Shown: one piece after another, positions 42,226-54,400 of the stretch
Position numbering within the stretch: the first letter of the stretch is position 1
Layout of the letters: every line of letters starts with the position of its first letter
NCBI GenBank assembly: GCA_026008535.1
Contig: BRKX01000004.1
Span: 12,983,501 to 13,047,500, forward strand
Source of the DNA: Perilla frutescens
Lineage: Eukaryota; Streptophyta; Magnoliopsida; Lamiales; Lamiaceae
Direction of reading: 5' to 3'
DNA length: 64,000 bases
Made by a program: the position numbers and the translations under genes
Notes under the pieces: model-generated
What the model saw: only the letters and a program-made list of their open reading frames with translations
Told to the model about the DNA's origin: nothing
Databases searched by the model: none

Positions 42226-43172
42226 TTTTTGTCTATCTTGAACTCCTTGAGTGGATGGCGAATTAGCTCAATCCTTTGGACTGCTTCCTGGGCCATTTCA
42301 GGTCCAAACATTCTTCTCTCTCCCACTTTATCCCAATACAAGGGTGATCTACACTTCCTTCCATATAAGGCCTCGTAAGGGGCCATGCCAAGCGATGTTT
42401 GGTAGCTGTTGTTGTATGCGAACTCTACCAAAGGCAGCAGCTCTTCCCAACTGCTTCCTTGATCGATGACTACTCCTCTGAGCATGTCTTTCAAAATCTG
42501 AAAAGTCCTTTCGGACTGGCCATCTGTCTGAGGATGAAAGGCTGTGCTGAATTGGAGCTTTGATCCCATTGCTTCTTGTAGGCTTATCCGAAATCTCGAC
42601 ATGAACTTCGTGTCGCAATCAGACGTGATCGAGACTGGCACGTTGTGCAATTGAACAATTTCTCTAACATATAACCGAGCTAATTGATCTAGCCCATCTA
42701 TCATTTTAACAACTATAAAATGTGCAGCTTTCGATAATCGGTCGATGATTACCGAAATAGCAATATTACCCTGTTTAGACATTGGTAACCCAATCACAAA
42801 GTCCATATTGATGTGATCCCACTTCCACTCGGGGATTTCTAATGGTTGGAGCAAACCGGACGGTTTCTGATGAAGTGCCTTGACTTGTTGGCAGTTCAAA
42901 CACCTTTTCACGAAGGCAGCTACTTTTCTCTTCATGTTGTTCTACCAAAAGCTTCTTTTAAGATCTTGGTACATCTTGGTGCTTCCAGGATGTGCTGTGT
43001 AGGGCGTTTCATGTGCTTCACACATGATTTCTTCCTTCAGTTCTTCCTTGCTCGGTACACAGAGCCTTCCTTTGAATAAAAGCGCGTTATCAGCGGCTTC
43101 CGTGAAATCTTGAGAACTATCAGTCCTTACTTCCATCCTTTTATTCTTGAGAAACTCATCTCCTCTTTGCAC
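42216..43172 (-). pseudogene. Chromovirus integrase core
   Basis: Zinc domain HETPYTAHPGSTKMYQDLKR with CLNC in the next frame (a TAG at about 42939-42941 separates them). Catalytic residues are present: D45 (HINMDFVIGLP), D106 (ITSDCDTKF, normally SDRD) and E142 (QTDGQSERTFQ). FAYNNSYQTSLGMAPYEALY and GRKCRSPLYW follow. The single stop and the changed SDRD motif mark it as probably inactive. Confidence 0.9.
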
Positions 43173-43666
43173 TTTAATTATCCTTTGTCTTATGTCCGGT
43201 TGCGCGACTATTGCTGCGATCTAGCTTTGAATCATCTTGGGTGGTGTCAACACCTCGATTCTCAACTTCTCGAATTCCCTGCGAAACTTTTCCTTGACTT
43301 GAACAAATCCTAATTCTACCTTTTTCTTTCTGCTTAGAGCATCGGCTACCACATTTGCTTTGCCCGGATGGTAGTGAATGGTGCTATCATAATCCTTTAC
43401 GAGTTCTAACCATCTCCTTTATCTCATGTTCAGATCTTTCTGCTCGAAGAAATACTTCAGGCTCTTATGATCTAAAAAGATTTCACACTTAGCTCCTTAG
43501 AGGTAGTGCCTCCAGATTTTTAATGCATAAACAACTACTGCAATCTCTAAATCATGTGTGGGGTAGTTCTGCTCGTGATTCTTAAGTTGCCTTGAAGCAT
43601 AAGCAATCACTTTTCATCTTTGCATCAACACACATCCTAATCCTTTTCTCGACGCATTGGCATAAA
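43173..43666 (-). pseudogene. Chromovirus RNase H remnant
   Basis: Between RT and integrase the minus strand carries RNase H text in broken frames (YASRQLKNHEQN, ALKIWRHYL and similar), with several stops. No long frame is left. Confidence 0.7.
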
Positions 43667-44770
43667 TCACGAAATCCTCATTCCCTTCCGGAATGGCCAA
43701 CACTGGGTTGTGGTTAGCATCTTCTTTAAGATCTGGAAACTTTCCTCGCACTCACGCATCCACTTGAACTTGGAACCCTTCTTTAGCAATCTCGTCATGG
43801 GCTTAGATATCATCGAGAATCCTTCGATGAATCGGTGATAATATCCTGCAAGTCCTAGAAAACTTCTTATCTCATTCACACTTCTTGGGGACTTCCAATT
43901 GCTCATAGCTTCAATCTTAGCCGGATCTACCTTGATCCCTTCTACTGATACTATATCTCCTAGAAACATAACTTCCTTGAGCCAAAACTCGCATTTACTG
44001 AATTTGGCATAGAGCCTTTCTCTCCTTAACATTTCCAACACCACACTTAGGTATCCTTGGTGCTCCTCATCGCTCTTTGAATAGATGAGAATATCATCTA
44101 TGAAGACTAACACAAACTTGTCCAGATACGGGTGAAACACCTGATTGATTAGCTCCATAAACACTGCTGGCACGTTAGTCAATCTGAATGGCATTACCAC
44201 AAACTCGTAATGACCATAACAAGTTCTAAATGTTGTCTTCGGGATGTCCTCTTTTCGTATTTTAAGCTGATGATACCCAGACCTTAAGTCTATCTTCGAG
44301 AAGACTCTTGCTCCCATAAGCTGATCAAAGAGATCATCTATTCTTGGGAGAGGGTATCGATTCTTGATGGTCAACTTGTTTAGTTCTCTATAGTCTATGC
44401 ACATTCTCAATGTACCGTCCTTCTTCCTTACAAACAGGATTTGAGCTCCCCATGGCGATACGCTAGGTTGAATGAAACCTAGGTCTAACAACTCTTACAG
44501 TTGAACCTTGAGTTCTTGCAATTCCTTAGGTGCCATTTTGTAGGGTGCTTTCGATATTGGTGTTCCTCCTGGTTCCAAATCGATGACGAACTCTACTTGC
44601 CTATCTGGGGGCAATCCTGGTAACTCTTTCGGGAATACGTCTGGAAATTCCCTTATTACTGATACGTCTTCTATCGATAGCTCTCCTTCTTCTTTCCTTA
44701 CCAAGTTAACCAAAAATGCTTGACAGCTATTCTTCCTCAGCATCTTGGCGGCCTTCATGGTGGATATCAC
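43667..44770 (-). pseudogene. Chromovirus reverse transcriptase
   Basis: 44495-44770 holds the N-terminal part (FPDVFPKELPGLPPDRQVEF, KAPYKMAPKELQELKVQL), then a TAA, then 43667-44491: WGAQILFVRKKDGTLRMCID, YRELNKLTIKNRYPLPRID, FSKIDLRSGYHQLKI, catalytic FIDDIL, LGLAGYYHRFIEGFS. All RT core motifs are readable, with one stop between them. Confidence 0.92.
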
Positions 44771-44827
44771 TGGGACTTTAGTTCCCAGCCTTGATCTGTA
44801 GATCTTTACTTCTAGTTTTTCGGGAGG

Positions 44828-45148
44828 TCAGAAAATTACTTCCCTCTTAGGATAGCTTATGGAGGCATAATCTGAGGCTAACCAGTCCATTCCTAGGATT
44901 ATATCGAAGTCCTGAATCTTTATCACGTAAAGATTTGACTTAAAAGTTTCCCCTTCTATGTTCAATTCTATGTTAGAGCAGACCTTCCTAGATATCATTC
45001 TCTTTCCAGAGGGGATACTTATCTCAAGAGCATCTTTAGCATTCTTTGGTTTTATCCTTAATTTCTTAAAAGCAGACTCAGATATAAACGAATGCGATGC
45101 TCCAGTATCGAAGAGAGCTAAAATGGGCATGTTGAAAAGGGTAATCAT
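44828..45148 (-). CDS. Chromovirus aspartic protease
   Basis: 106 codons with the active site ALFDTGASHSFIS and the flap and C-terminal block FDIILGMDWLASDYASISYP. It is part of the Gag-Pol polyprotein; its start Met is internal. The active site is intact. Confidence 0.88.
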   Translation of the reverse strand: MITLFNMPILALFDTGASHSFISESAFKKLRIKPKNAKDALEISIPSGKRMISRKVCSNIELNIEGETFKSNLYVIKIQDFDIILGMDWLASDYASISYPKREVIF

Positions 45149-45183
45149 ACCTGTCAGATTACCTGGGCCTTAGCAGTATGTTG

Positions 45184-46249
45184 CTGATTTAGAGCGTAAG
45201 TTTAAGCTGGTTGGGTGCGCTCTGTCCTTGACTAGGCCTTTGATCTCGCCCTTGGTTCAGCCTTGGATTCATTCCGGGCCTTTGTCCTTGAGATCCCCTT
45301 TGCTGTAGCCTCAACTGATTTTTGGGATACTGCTGAAGTGATTGTGGGTACAGGGGTTGCTGCGGTGTCTAGGATTGTCTATTGCCTACTTTAGGGCAAT
45401 CCCTCTTGTAGTGTCCCTCTTCTCTGCAGTTGTAACACCCTGTCTGATTGACTTGATAAGCTTCCGGGTGCGTCCTTTCGTACTTCTGACATGGTTTCTA
45501 ACTTGGGGTGAGGTCGATCTGACGCTGAGACACTCTCGACTCTCGGTTCTGCCAGTGGGGTTTCTTTCCTCTGTCATCCCTTCTCTTTCCATCCCACTTT
45601 CTCTTCCCATTCGGATCACTAGTTGGAGGAGGGGGGTGCACTTTTTCCCGAGGGAGAATAGATTGGATACTTAAAGCCTTAGCCAGGGTTCGGGCATAGG
45701 ACATATCTTCTTGCTCGGCGAGGGCTATGCCTATCTCGGATCTTAGTCCTTTCTTAAACTTTTGCGCCTTCTTCCCATCCGTATCCACCAGATGTAGAGC
45801 GTGTCTTGAAAACTCATTGAATTCTCGGTCATATTCTGATACCGTCTTCTTTCCTTACTTCAAGTTCCAGAATTCCGTCTCCTTAGCTTCCCGGTAGCAG
45901 TCTGGGATATACTTTTGTTATAGCTCTTGCTTGAAATGTTCCCATTCGTACTCTTCCCATAGCTCTAGAGTTATTTTCCTTCAAACAGACTCCTACCAGT
46001 AGTCCGCGTGATCCGTCAGCATAAAGAGGGCGCAACTCAGCATTTCCTTTTCTGAACAAGTGATGAAATCGAAAATTCACTCTAAGGAGTGAACCATTTT
46101 TCAGCGTCCATCGGGTCTCCTAGACCATTGAAGGATGGAGGGTTGTGCTTTAAGAACACGCTTTCAGCTCTTGGACCAGGATTAGGGTCTTGCTCATTAG
46201 CGGGTTCATTCTCATCTTCATTCTCGGGTTGTCTTCCTCTTGGCGGCAT
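45184..46249 (-). pseudogene. Chromovirus gag
   Basis: Starts at ATG 46249: MPPRGRQPENEDENEPANEQ, then PSFNGLGDPMDAEKWF, the Retrotrans_gag core (LTDHADYWWE, EFNEFSRHALHLVDTDGKKA), and the zinc knuckle CYNCREEGHYKRDC at about 45394-45436. Several in-frame stops and at least one frame change occur between 45860 and 46090. Confidence 0.87.
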
Positions 46250-46603
46250 TCTAAAAGAATATAAGCGTTAGCGACGCTCGATTGAATTCGCATGAATTGA
46301 AACGGAATGCCTTTCGATTAAGGTCTTTAAATACTCAAGATAAAAACACGAGAAATGAGAATTTAAATGACAATAGAATAATGAGAAAATTGCCTCATTA
46401 TGAGAACTTTTGGCATCAGTAATATTAGAATTCTGGGTTACAGCCGAAAATAGAACAGTATTATGCAAAATTACTACCCTATAGAAGTCTAAGTTTAAAC
46501 ATAATTACATATTTAAGGTTTAGATTGAAGCAAACATGTTGACAGACAGAAGACTACTAGCTAGGTGTTTTAATAGCAACACCTCTTTCCCTTCTTCTAC
46601 AGC

Positions 46604-47380
46604 TTAATCATAAGCCGGACCCTTCCCCTTGTCTTGGCATGATGGCCCCACCGCCTCTTCGCCTTCCTCTTTCTCTTCTTCCTCCTCTTCCTCGACTTCG
46701 CCATCTTCTGGCATCTCAAACTTAAAGGTCTTCATGCTGATATTTCCTTGAGGAAACTGATGGGACATACACTGCCCCAGACTTTGGGAGGTTACCGACT
46801 GATTGGTAGAGGCCCACTGGTATATTTGTGGAGAGTTAGAGAATAGAGACACAGTATGGTTCACAACTCTGGCGTTTGAGGGTCCCGCTCCCGTAGTTCT
46901 TCTAGTATGGGGATATGGTATCTGAAATCCTGAAGGATCATTGAAGGTTTTCTTCTACAATTCCAGCTCCACTAAGAGGGAGGGGTTCTGATCAGCGGCT
47001 TGCTGCTCAGCTAAAGTGGCTATGTGACCATACTCTGACAGCCATCGGGCTATCAGGGCCGAAGAAAATGCCGTTAGATTCCCAACTTCAGCATACATGT
47101 CGGGGTCTTGGGTAACAGTGCTTTGCAGAATATGGTACATCGTTGGCCTCTAAGTAAGCGGTGCATGATCACATATGTGAACGCAGGCTTCTAAATCGGA
47201 CACAGTTTCGGGTGATCCTCAATAACCATTCGTCCAAGCCCACCTCTCCAAGTATCGCGCCATGTATGACAATAGTTGCTCGTTACTGTTCCAGGTTTCC
47301 CTTCTGAATCTATCAACTCTTTCTTGAGCTGGACGGAAGAGGGGCACACTCTTTCTAGTGGTCAACTGACGCTTAGCCAT
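46604..47380 (-). pseudogene. Extra ORF between 5' LTR and gag of the chromovirus
   Basis: A single minus-strand frame of 258 codons from ATG 47380 to a TGA/TAA-type end at 46604, broken by three in-frame stops. It starts MAKRQLTTRKSVPLFRPAQE and continues RETWNSNEQLLSYMARYLER, TVSDLEACVHICDHAPLT, MYHILQSTVTQDPDMYAEVG, ALIARWLSEYGHIATLAEQQ, NPSLLVELEL. The C-terminus is strongly acidic (GEVEEEEEEEKEEGEEAVG). It is in the same orientation as gag but ends 355 bases before the gag start. I recognise no domain. Tekay/Del elements are normally described with gag directly after the leader, so this is unusual. Frame conservation across stops suggests it was once coding. Confidence 0.6.
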
Positions 47381-47916
47381 CTAGAAAAGGAGACTTAATC
47401 AGTCTAAATTTAAGAGGGAGACCTAAGGTCCTCCTGAGATCATACTATCGTCTAGATTCAAACTATTTCTCTTGCATGCATTTATCCTTTAAGCAGATGA
47501 CATTTATTAAAAATTTGGCACCCAAAGTCTTTAAATAGAAATTTTACCTTTTTAGACAATATTTGAGAATAATTTTAAACTTTCTTTCTGATTTAGAATC
47601 CTTTTTCAAAAACCTTTCATATCAATAAATCGTCTTACCTGAATACTTTTTACTTGAAATTTCATTCTCACGGTTTTCCCTTTATCCATAAAGAGGTACA
47701 CTTGCTCAAATCTTTTCCTTTCCTGTATTCCAAAAACCATGAATCCAAAATCCAAATCCTCTATACTACCATACCTCATTTTTTGTTGAAGATGCAAGGG
47801 TGATAACGAGCTGTGGGTTGCTGTTGTATCATAAAGAAATTCATAAACACATAAATAATTATCTTCACTTAACAAAGAAATAGGTCTGCAGAGTTGCAGC
47901 CTGCTCTGATACCATC
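47381..47916 (-). other. 5' leader and PBS of the chromovirus
   Basis: The PBS TGGTATCAGAGCAG (initiator Met tRNA) is at 47901-47914 on the minus strand, two bases inside the 5' LTR. The rest is leader; a frame of 89 codons in it has no recognisable motif. Confidence 0.85.
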
Positions 47917-49941
47917 TGTAACAACTCGGTCCTGAGATAGGGATTAATGAATGGGGACGGGGTGTTATTAAGGGATTATTACAGATTAAACGGGGTTACT
48001 TGACTACAAAAGAAATATGATTGAAGAACATGAATACCAAAGCTTCAACTAACACGAATATGTATGCTCATCTGGAGCTTAATCAATTAAACAGACATGA
48101 ATTTGGGACATTTTCTTCATAGAAATTGAAATAGAGAATATGTTCAGAATTTAGATGACATATATCAGAGTAGCATAATTATAGTGGGATTTGTAAACAC
48201 TTAAACTACAGCAAAAACTTGGCAGCCAACCCATATCCACAGCCACCAACGACCTCAACATCTCAACCTGAAAATATTTGAAAAAGAGGGTGTGAGCACT
48301 AATGTACATGGTGGGTTTTTACAAAAAGCTCTTCAACAACTTTGAGAAATATCTAATAATCAAATGACGGAATATAGAGAGCAAAACGTAAAAGCCCTCT
48401 CTATACCTGTAAAACCTTTTCTTTTCTTTAGGGCCTAATCTTGGCTCAAACCTGATGTCAGTTGTACTCTCGAGCACGCCGTAGGATAGAAGACGGGTTA
48501 CCTCAAATATCCCAACGAGTCTGCGAGGGAATTAACCCAGTAGTGACTCATTTCAAAAGATCAAAGATCACAACTTCTGAGCTCGAGGCCTGCTTATAGC
48601 AAGACTATGTTCTTCTTTATCTTCCTTAACTTAAACTTAACTTTCCTTACTTAACTTACTTGGATTATCAAACCTAGAGCAATCATCTAGGCTAATTCTT
48701 AACTTAACAGGATCTTGGCCTATAAGAGATTTTCTATAATCCAAAAAGGCAACCCTAAGTTACCATAGACTTAGCAAAATCCAACACTCAAATACAAGGA
48801 AAAGGATGCGTATAAACATCGATTGCAATTAAAGCAATCCCAACATCTCATGATAGCATAAATGGTACTTAACAATCTTATCATGAATAAATTATGCTTG
48901 AGAGCTCAATAAGTTTCTTTCTTTACTTTCTTTGCACAGAGACCAATCAGGCAAAAGCAAAAATGTTCTATTGCATATCTCATTTGCCCTGATATGCTTC
49001 TAGAGCTCATTAGCTCAAAATTTTAGAAAAAGTATAGATTTACCCATCTCGATCACTGAGTAGAGGATGAGGCAAAAGGCTTACAATCCTTCTTCGGTTT
49101 CTCACTAGGCGCACTTTCTCCTACAAAAGTTGAACCATCGACTTAGCTGCCTCCTTCGAAGAAATCGAACATCTAAAATGAGAAGTAGCAACAACTAACC
49201 CAAAGAACTTAATCTAAGACCTAAATACAGATTGCACGACTTAATGACTTTCTAAAATTCAAGAAGAATTTACTTGGAGAAATCACATTTAGATACTCGA
49301 ATTTTAGACAAAAATAACTTGAAAAGTTTACTTGAAATGACTCGAAAATAACTTGAAAATCTTCTTAAATTAAACTTGGAAATAACTCGGGATTAGTTTG
49401 GAAAAACACAACTCGAAAGGCTCGAAAAGAAAGTTCAAATATAGCTGGAAAAATCGGCATCAGAATGAGACGGGGGTACCGCGTGATGGCGGCACCCCGC
49501 ATGCCCGTGCCACCTCCGTGTCGGTGCCCTATGGAAGAAGGTGGCTAGCCCGACATCTCATCGAGTCATAGCTGCAGTAAAGCCGACCTACTCTGTCCTG
49601 AGGGCACCCCTAGCACCTTCCTCTAGAGCATATCTTCCTCGCCACTCCGCTCGTTGACTTGGAGGTGAACTCACGAAGAGACTCCTCGACATTCTCGAAT
49701 TTCTCTCTCAAGAAGTGGGGGTCGAAGAGGTGAAAATGAGCAAATGGAGTGGTGAGGGTGATCCTCTATTTATAGGGAGATCTTTGGCTTCCAATGGAAG
49801 CTATTGTAGTGCTGAAATACTGCAAAAGTTACCCCGGGTTTGGTTAAAAGCTGCTTTATTCCACGTTTCGGTCCAACTGACCTCGTTCATGAAATCTGAA
49901 AATACCGAGAGGTTTGTTGGCTCGAGTACTATTGAACCAAC
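47917..49941 (-). repeat. 5' LTR of the chromovirus, distal part
   Basis: From TGTAACA at 47917 up to the Copia insertion at 49942. It matches 38907-41180 with indels: about 145 bp extra at 48567-48711, and losses of about 55 bp and 400 bp relative to the other LTR. The last five bases, CCAAC, are the Copia target duplication. Confidence 0.9.
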
Positions 49942-50490
49942 TGTTGGTTTTGTATACTGGAAAGCTTGTCTTTATATACAATAAACAATATTAAGATAAT
50001 ATAGATTGAACAATAATTACATTCACTGTTTGTGTATATATTTATTGTTATATATTTATATGCATGATTCCATATACTTGCATTGTAGATGATATGGTGT
50101 GGGTCAACACATGGTAGAGATCATATCATCGGATTCCTTGCAATGTATTAAAAGGCTCACGGCTTAGATGGTCCTGAACCCACCATCGGTACACCATAGA
50201 ATAATCTGATAGTTAGTTTATCTTGACTAACTGAGTATTCTAGTACACTGGCTTGTGTATTGAAGAGGATCACAATACGATACTGTTCTCTATTCTGACC
50301 TTAAGTGAGAGAATAAAGATCCACAGAGTTCGGATTTTGAACTCATGTTTTATTGATGAGCATATGTGTGCATTGCATGTTAATTCAACATAGGATAATT
50401 ATTGTCACACATAAAATTATGATTTACATGAGTTAGAATTAATGGCATCCAAATAGATCTTATGGGGTACAATTCGAGAAAACCCCAACA
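49942..50490 (+). repeat. 5' LTR of the nested Copia, internally deleted
   Basis: Begins TGTTGGTTTTGTATAC and ends AACCCCAACA. Compared with the 3' LTR it lacks 914 bp corresponding to 56809-57722, which include the TATA-box palindrome. Confidence 0.95.
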
Positions 50491-53480
50491 ATTGGTATCA
50501 GAGCAGGTTTTGGCTCTGTCCTAGAATTAATTCTATGAAAATTTTGAATTATATGTATAAATCTGTAGATGAATTTAAGGTGTTTAAATTTTCAGATATA
50601 TTGTTCATAAAATTCGAAATATGTAGTATTAAAATTTGGATGTTTTTTTTATGTTCTTCGAAAAAAAAAATTCAAATTTTAATCTATGTGAATTTTCGTC
50701 CTCTATGAATTTTAATTTTGAAAGGATTTTGATGAAGATCAAATTTTCAGATTTAATTCATATTAATGTTCGAAAATTTAGGATTGAAAATTGTTAAGGA
50801 TTTTTCAAAAATCCTAATTTTTAATCTTAGACTTTTTCGATTATGGTGGAATCAAGATTTGGAAATTTTATCTTTGATAAAATGTGATTCCAAATTGATA
50901 TGCCATGGCAGGCCGAGAGTTATCTATTAATTCCCTAATTCAATGTTTAATTTGCTTTTCTCGATCAAGATTAGTTGTTTAGATTTGGATTCGTTCCAAA
51001 TCAATAAATACTATGGCCGAGAATTGTGTAGTTAAATTCTCTAATTTAACTTTCGTAATTTTTTATATTTAGGATTTAGTTTGGAATAGAATTTTGATTA
51101 ATATCAAAATTTCTAAATTTAATCTTAATGAGGATCGAAAATTATGGGGATTAGAATAGAAGAATGTAATTTTTGATGTATATCAAAAGTCACCAAATTC
51201 TAATCCAAGTAGGTTTCAAAATAGAATTTTAAATTTGATAAGTATTTGAAGAGGATCAAACTTCCATATTTTTATTCTAGTAATTTTGATACCTAGTATG
51301 TAATTTGGAAAGGATTTTGACTAATATCAAAATTCCAAATTATTGTAAATTAGGGAATGGCCGAAAATCTTAGGTTTTAATTTGGAGAAATTTTTTGATT
51401 AATTTCAAAATTTCCAAATTTAATCCTAAGGTAATTTTTCAAAGTTATAAGATTTAATTTTGTAGAAAATTATTATTAATTTCCAAATTTTATCTTAGTG
51501 ATATTTTCAAAAATTATATGATTTAATTTGGTGGAAAATTATAATTAATTTCCAAATTTTATCTTAGTGTACTATTCGAAATTATGAGATTTAATTTGGA
51601 GGAATTTTTAATTTATTTTGAAAATTTCCATATTTTATCTTTGTGATAATTTCGAATGTATAAGATTTAATTTGGTGGAATATTTTAATTAATTTTAAAA
51701 TTTCTAAATTTAATCTTATGGTATTTTCGAAAATTTCAATTTTAAATTGAAGATAATTTTCGAAAATGATCATGTATGGATATCATATGCAATTTTATGT
51801 TCATCACTTAAAATTTGATAGTTGTTGTATGTAGACGGTTTTTGTTTGCAGGTGATACCGACTATCATGACTTTTTATTTTATGCGATGTGATGATTTAA
51901 TTTATGTTGAATGTATGGTTGTTGATGGTCGTATGCCGGTTTGGCTACGAGATTTTTATCCATGAGAAAATCCATGGATTAGACTAGCATTTATTTTATT
52001 ACGTTGGTTTAATGTAATAGGAAAAATAAATGTTAGAGTATTTAGATGGAATTTTTGAAATTCCATGTGTCTTGAGTTGTATATTTTTATTCCTTTATTA
52101 TTCTAGGTATATTAGGATTTTCCATAATTAAAATCTTTATCATATGGAAATTGAATATTTAAGATAATGATTACTTTATCCTAGTGGATTTGGATAAGGT
52201 AATTGATATCTTTGAATTTATTCAAATGTGATAGGATAAGATTTAAATTAGAAATAGAAATCCTTATAGAATTAGATAAAGAAAGGGATTCTTCTCAAGA
52301 AAGGAAAGTGGAGCAGCCCAATCAAGGAAGGACGACATCCCGGACATGTCCCAAAATCCTAAATCGGCGTTAGGGTTTTGGCGAGATGCTTGGAGGTGGC
52401 GCGGATGACGTCCAGATTTTCGGAGCTGATTTTCCAAGATTATCTCATGAATACAACATGAGAAATATGCCATGATAGTTGGTTTAAATTATTATGCTTA
52501 TTATATTGTTGTTTGCATGTCATGGATGTTTATCATTTTATGTGATGATCTTGCATGCTAATGAGATAAAAATGAAAACCTCAAATATAAATAACTAAGT
52601 GGGAGAGATTCATACCAAAGTATGTAGAAATCTCAATCGGTCTCCATTAATCTGGTTTAATTGAGAAGTGATGGGCATGCGCGTTGACAATAGGTCATCC
52701 TCCCTAACGGATGTGTCATATCACTGGACTCTCTAGAAATTAAACCTCTTAATAGATAACTGTAGGACACTGTTAGAATAAATTAACTCCTCCAACTGGT
52801 GCAATGAGTTCGAACCAGTGCCCTTAGGGTGAAGATGATGGTGTTCACACTTAGGTGTAATTTATTAATAAACGTCCACACTAACGTGGCTTATTAATTA
52901 GATGATTACATGACCGGGAATGTTTTCGGACTATTAATTTACTTGTCACAAGGAAACTTGACTGGAGGTGAATTCAAGGTTAATAAGAAACAATTTTAAA
53001 ATGTCGGTGGATATGCATATAATTCTTTTTGAGCATTTCAATTATATGTTTAGTATCCTAAATGGTGTGACTGTACTGCATGTTACATTTCTGTTATTCT
53101 ATATTATCATGGCACTCTCCAACTTGTCTTCTATTCTCAAAAGTTTAATATCGGTGAATTAAAGACTGGATTCGGAACTTAAAACATTGTCTTAAATGGC
53201 TGAAGGTAATCGTACTTGATGAGAAATGTTATAAGAAACCAGTTGCGAATTCTGATGAAGTAGTGATAACCTCTTATGGTGTAATCTCAAGAAACTCTTC
53301 GGACATCAGAATTACATAATAAAATGCATTACCATGAAAAATCTAATAAGTACCAAGAAAGTCGATTCCATTCCTGTAAGGGATCACGTTCTCCGGATGA
53401 TAGCTACTTATCGGAGATCGAAACCCTGGATGGTGAACAAGATACTGAGTTTTAATCGACTTGGTGTTTAATAGTCTGTC
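50491..53480. other. 5' leader and unassigned AT-rich region of the nested Copia
   Basis: PBS at 50492-50504, then 2.9 kb of AT-rich DNA with no readable gag N-terminus. At about 51370-51740 a unit of 68-77 bp (ATTTAATTTGG ... TTTCCAAATTTTATCTTAGTG) is repeated about five times. Confidence 0.6.
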
Positions 53481-54400
53481 CCTGAAGCTTAAATAGTTCT
53501 TTTGAACTTTAACATGATAAAGAATTATGTCACTTTATCAGAAATGCTTGTTGATCTTCAGAAATGCTTAGTGAAAAGTATCACAGAAGCGCAAATGGCT
53601 GAGAGAAATGCATCTTCAGGTAAGAAGAGGAATGCATCTCAACCAAAGGAAGCGTGTAGGGCAATGAAGAAAATGACATAGTTACCTCAAAAGGACTTTA
53701 AGTCCAAAGGATATGTGCTTCAAGTACAATCAACTAAGACATTGTAAGTCTGAGTGTCCTCTCAAAAAGAAAAGGTATCTCTCACTCGTTTGAGTGACGA
53801 TGAGATCACTATGTACATGTGCAATGCTATGGTAAAGTGGCAGCTATTGCAGTGGGAGACATAGACATACCTTTAGTAGTGATAGATTTTAGTCTTTAAA
53901 AGGATTGTCTGTATGTGCTAGAATTTAGAAACTTGGTTTCTGTTTCTAAGTTGGTTTTGGATTGATATTTTGTTGCTTTTGATAACTAGATTGTTATCAT
54001 GGTTGGGAAATATTTTATCTATTCTGGCACATTGGATGGATATCTTTAAATACACTAAAATCTATGCTTAACACTACAAAACAACTATTGAATACATTGA
54101 TCAACCTCAATAAAAGGAAAGAATCTTCACAAAGGAATCAAACCTATCTTTGGCATCTAAGACTTGGATATATTATTCTTACAAGGATTCAAAGTTTGAT
54201 AAACGATGGTCCATTGTTCTCACTGGTCCTAGAATCGTTTCTTTGTGCAAATCCTGCCAAGAAGGTAAAATAACCAAGTGTCCTTCAAGGCTAAAGGAAT
54301 AGATTCAAAGAAGTTATTAGGTTTAATTCACTCTGCTTGTATGGCCCTAGTGACAAGTACCTCTTAGATGACTTTAGGGATCACTTGGTAGAGAATGGGA
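53481..54400 (+). pseudogene. Nested Copia gag and pre-integrase remnants
   Basis: Broken frames show TLSEMLVDLQKCLVKSITEA, a zinc-knuckle-like CFKYNQLRHCKSEC, FRNLVSVSKLVLD, and the pre-integrase block TYLWHLRLGYIILTRIQSL (usually WHLRLGHIN). The integrase catalytic core is absent, with the sequence jumping towards the RT linker. Confidence 0.75.

Noticed and set aside
49942..50490. Short LTR as a separate Copia subfamily
   Set aside because: Its length plus 914 equals the length of the 3' LTR, the flanks match on both sides of a TTG microhomology, and the target duplications pair it with the 3' LTR.
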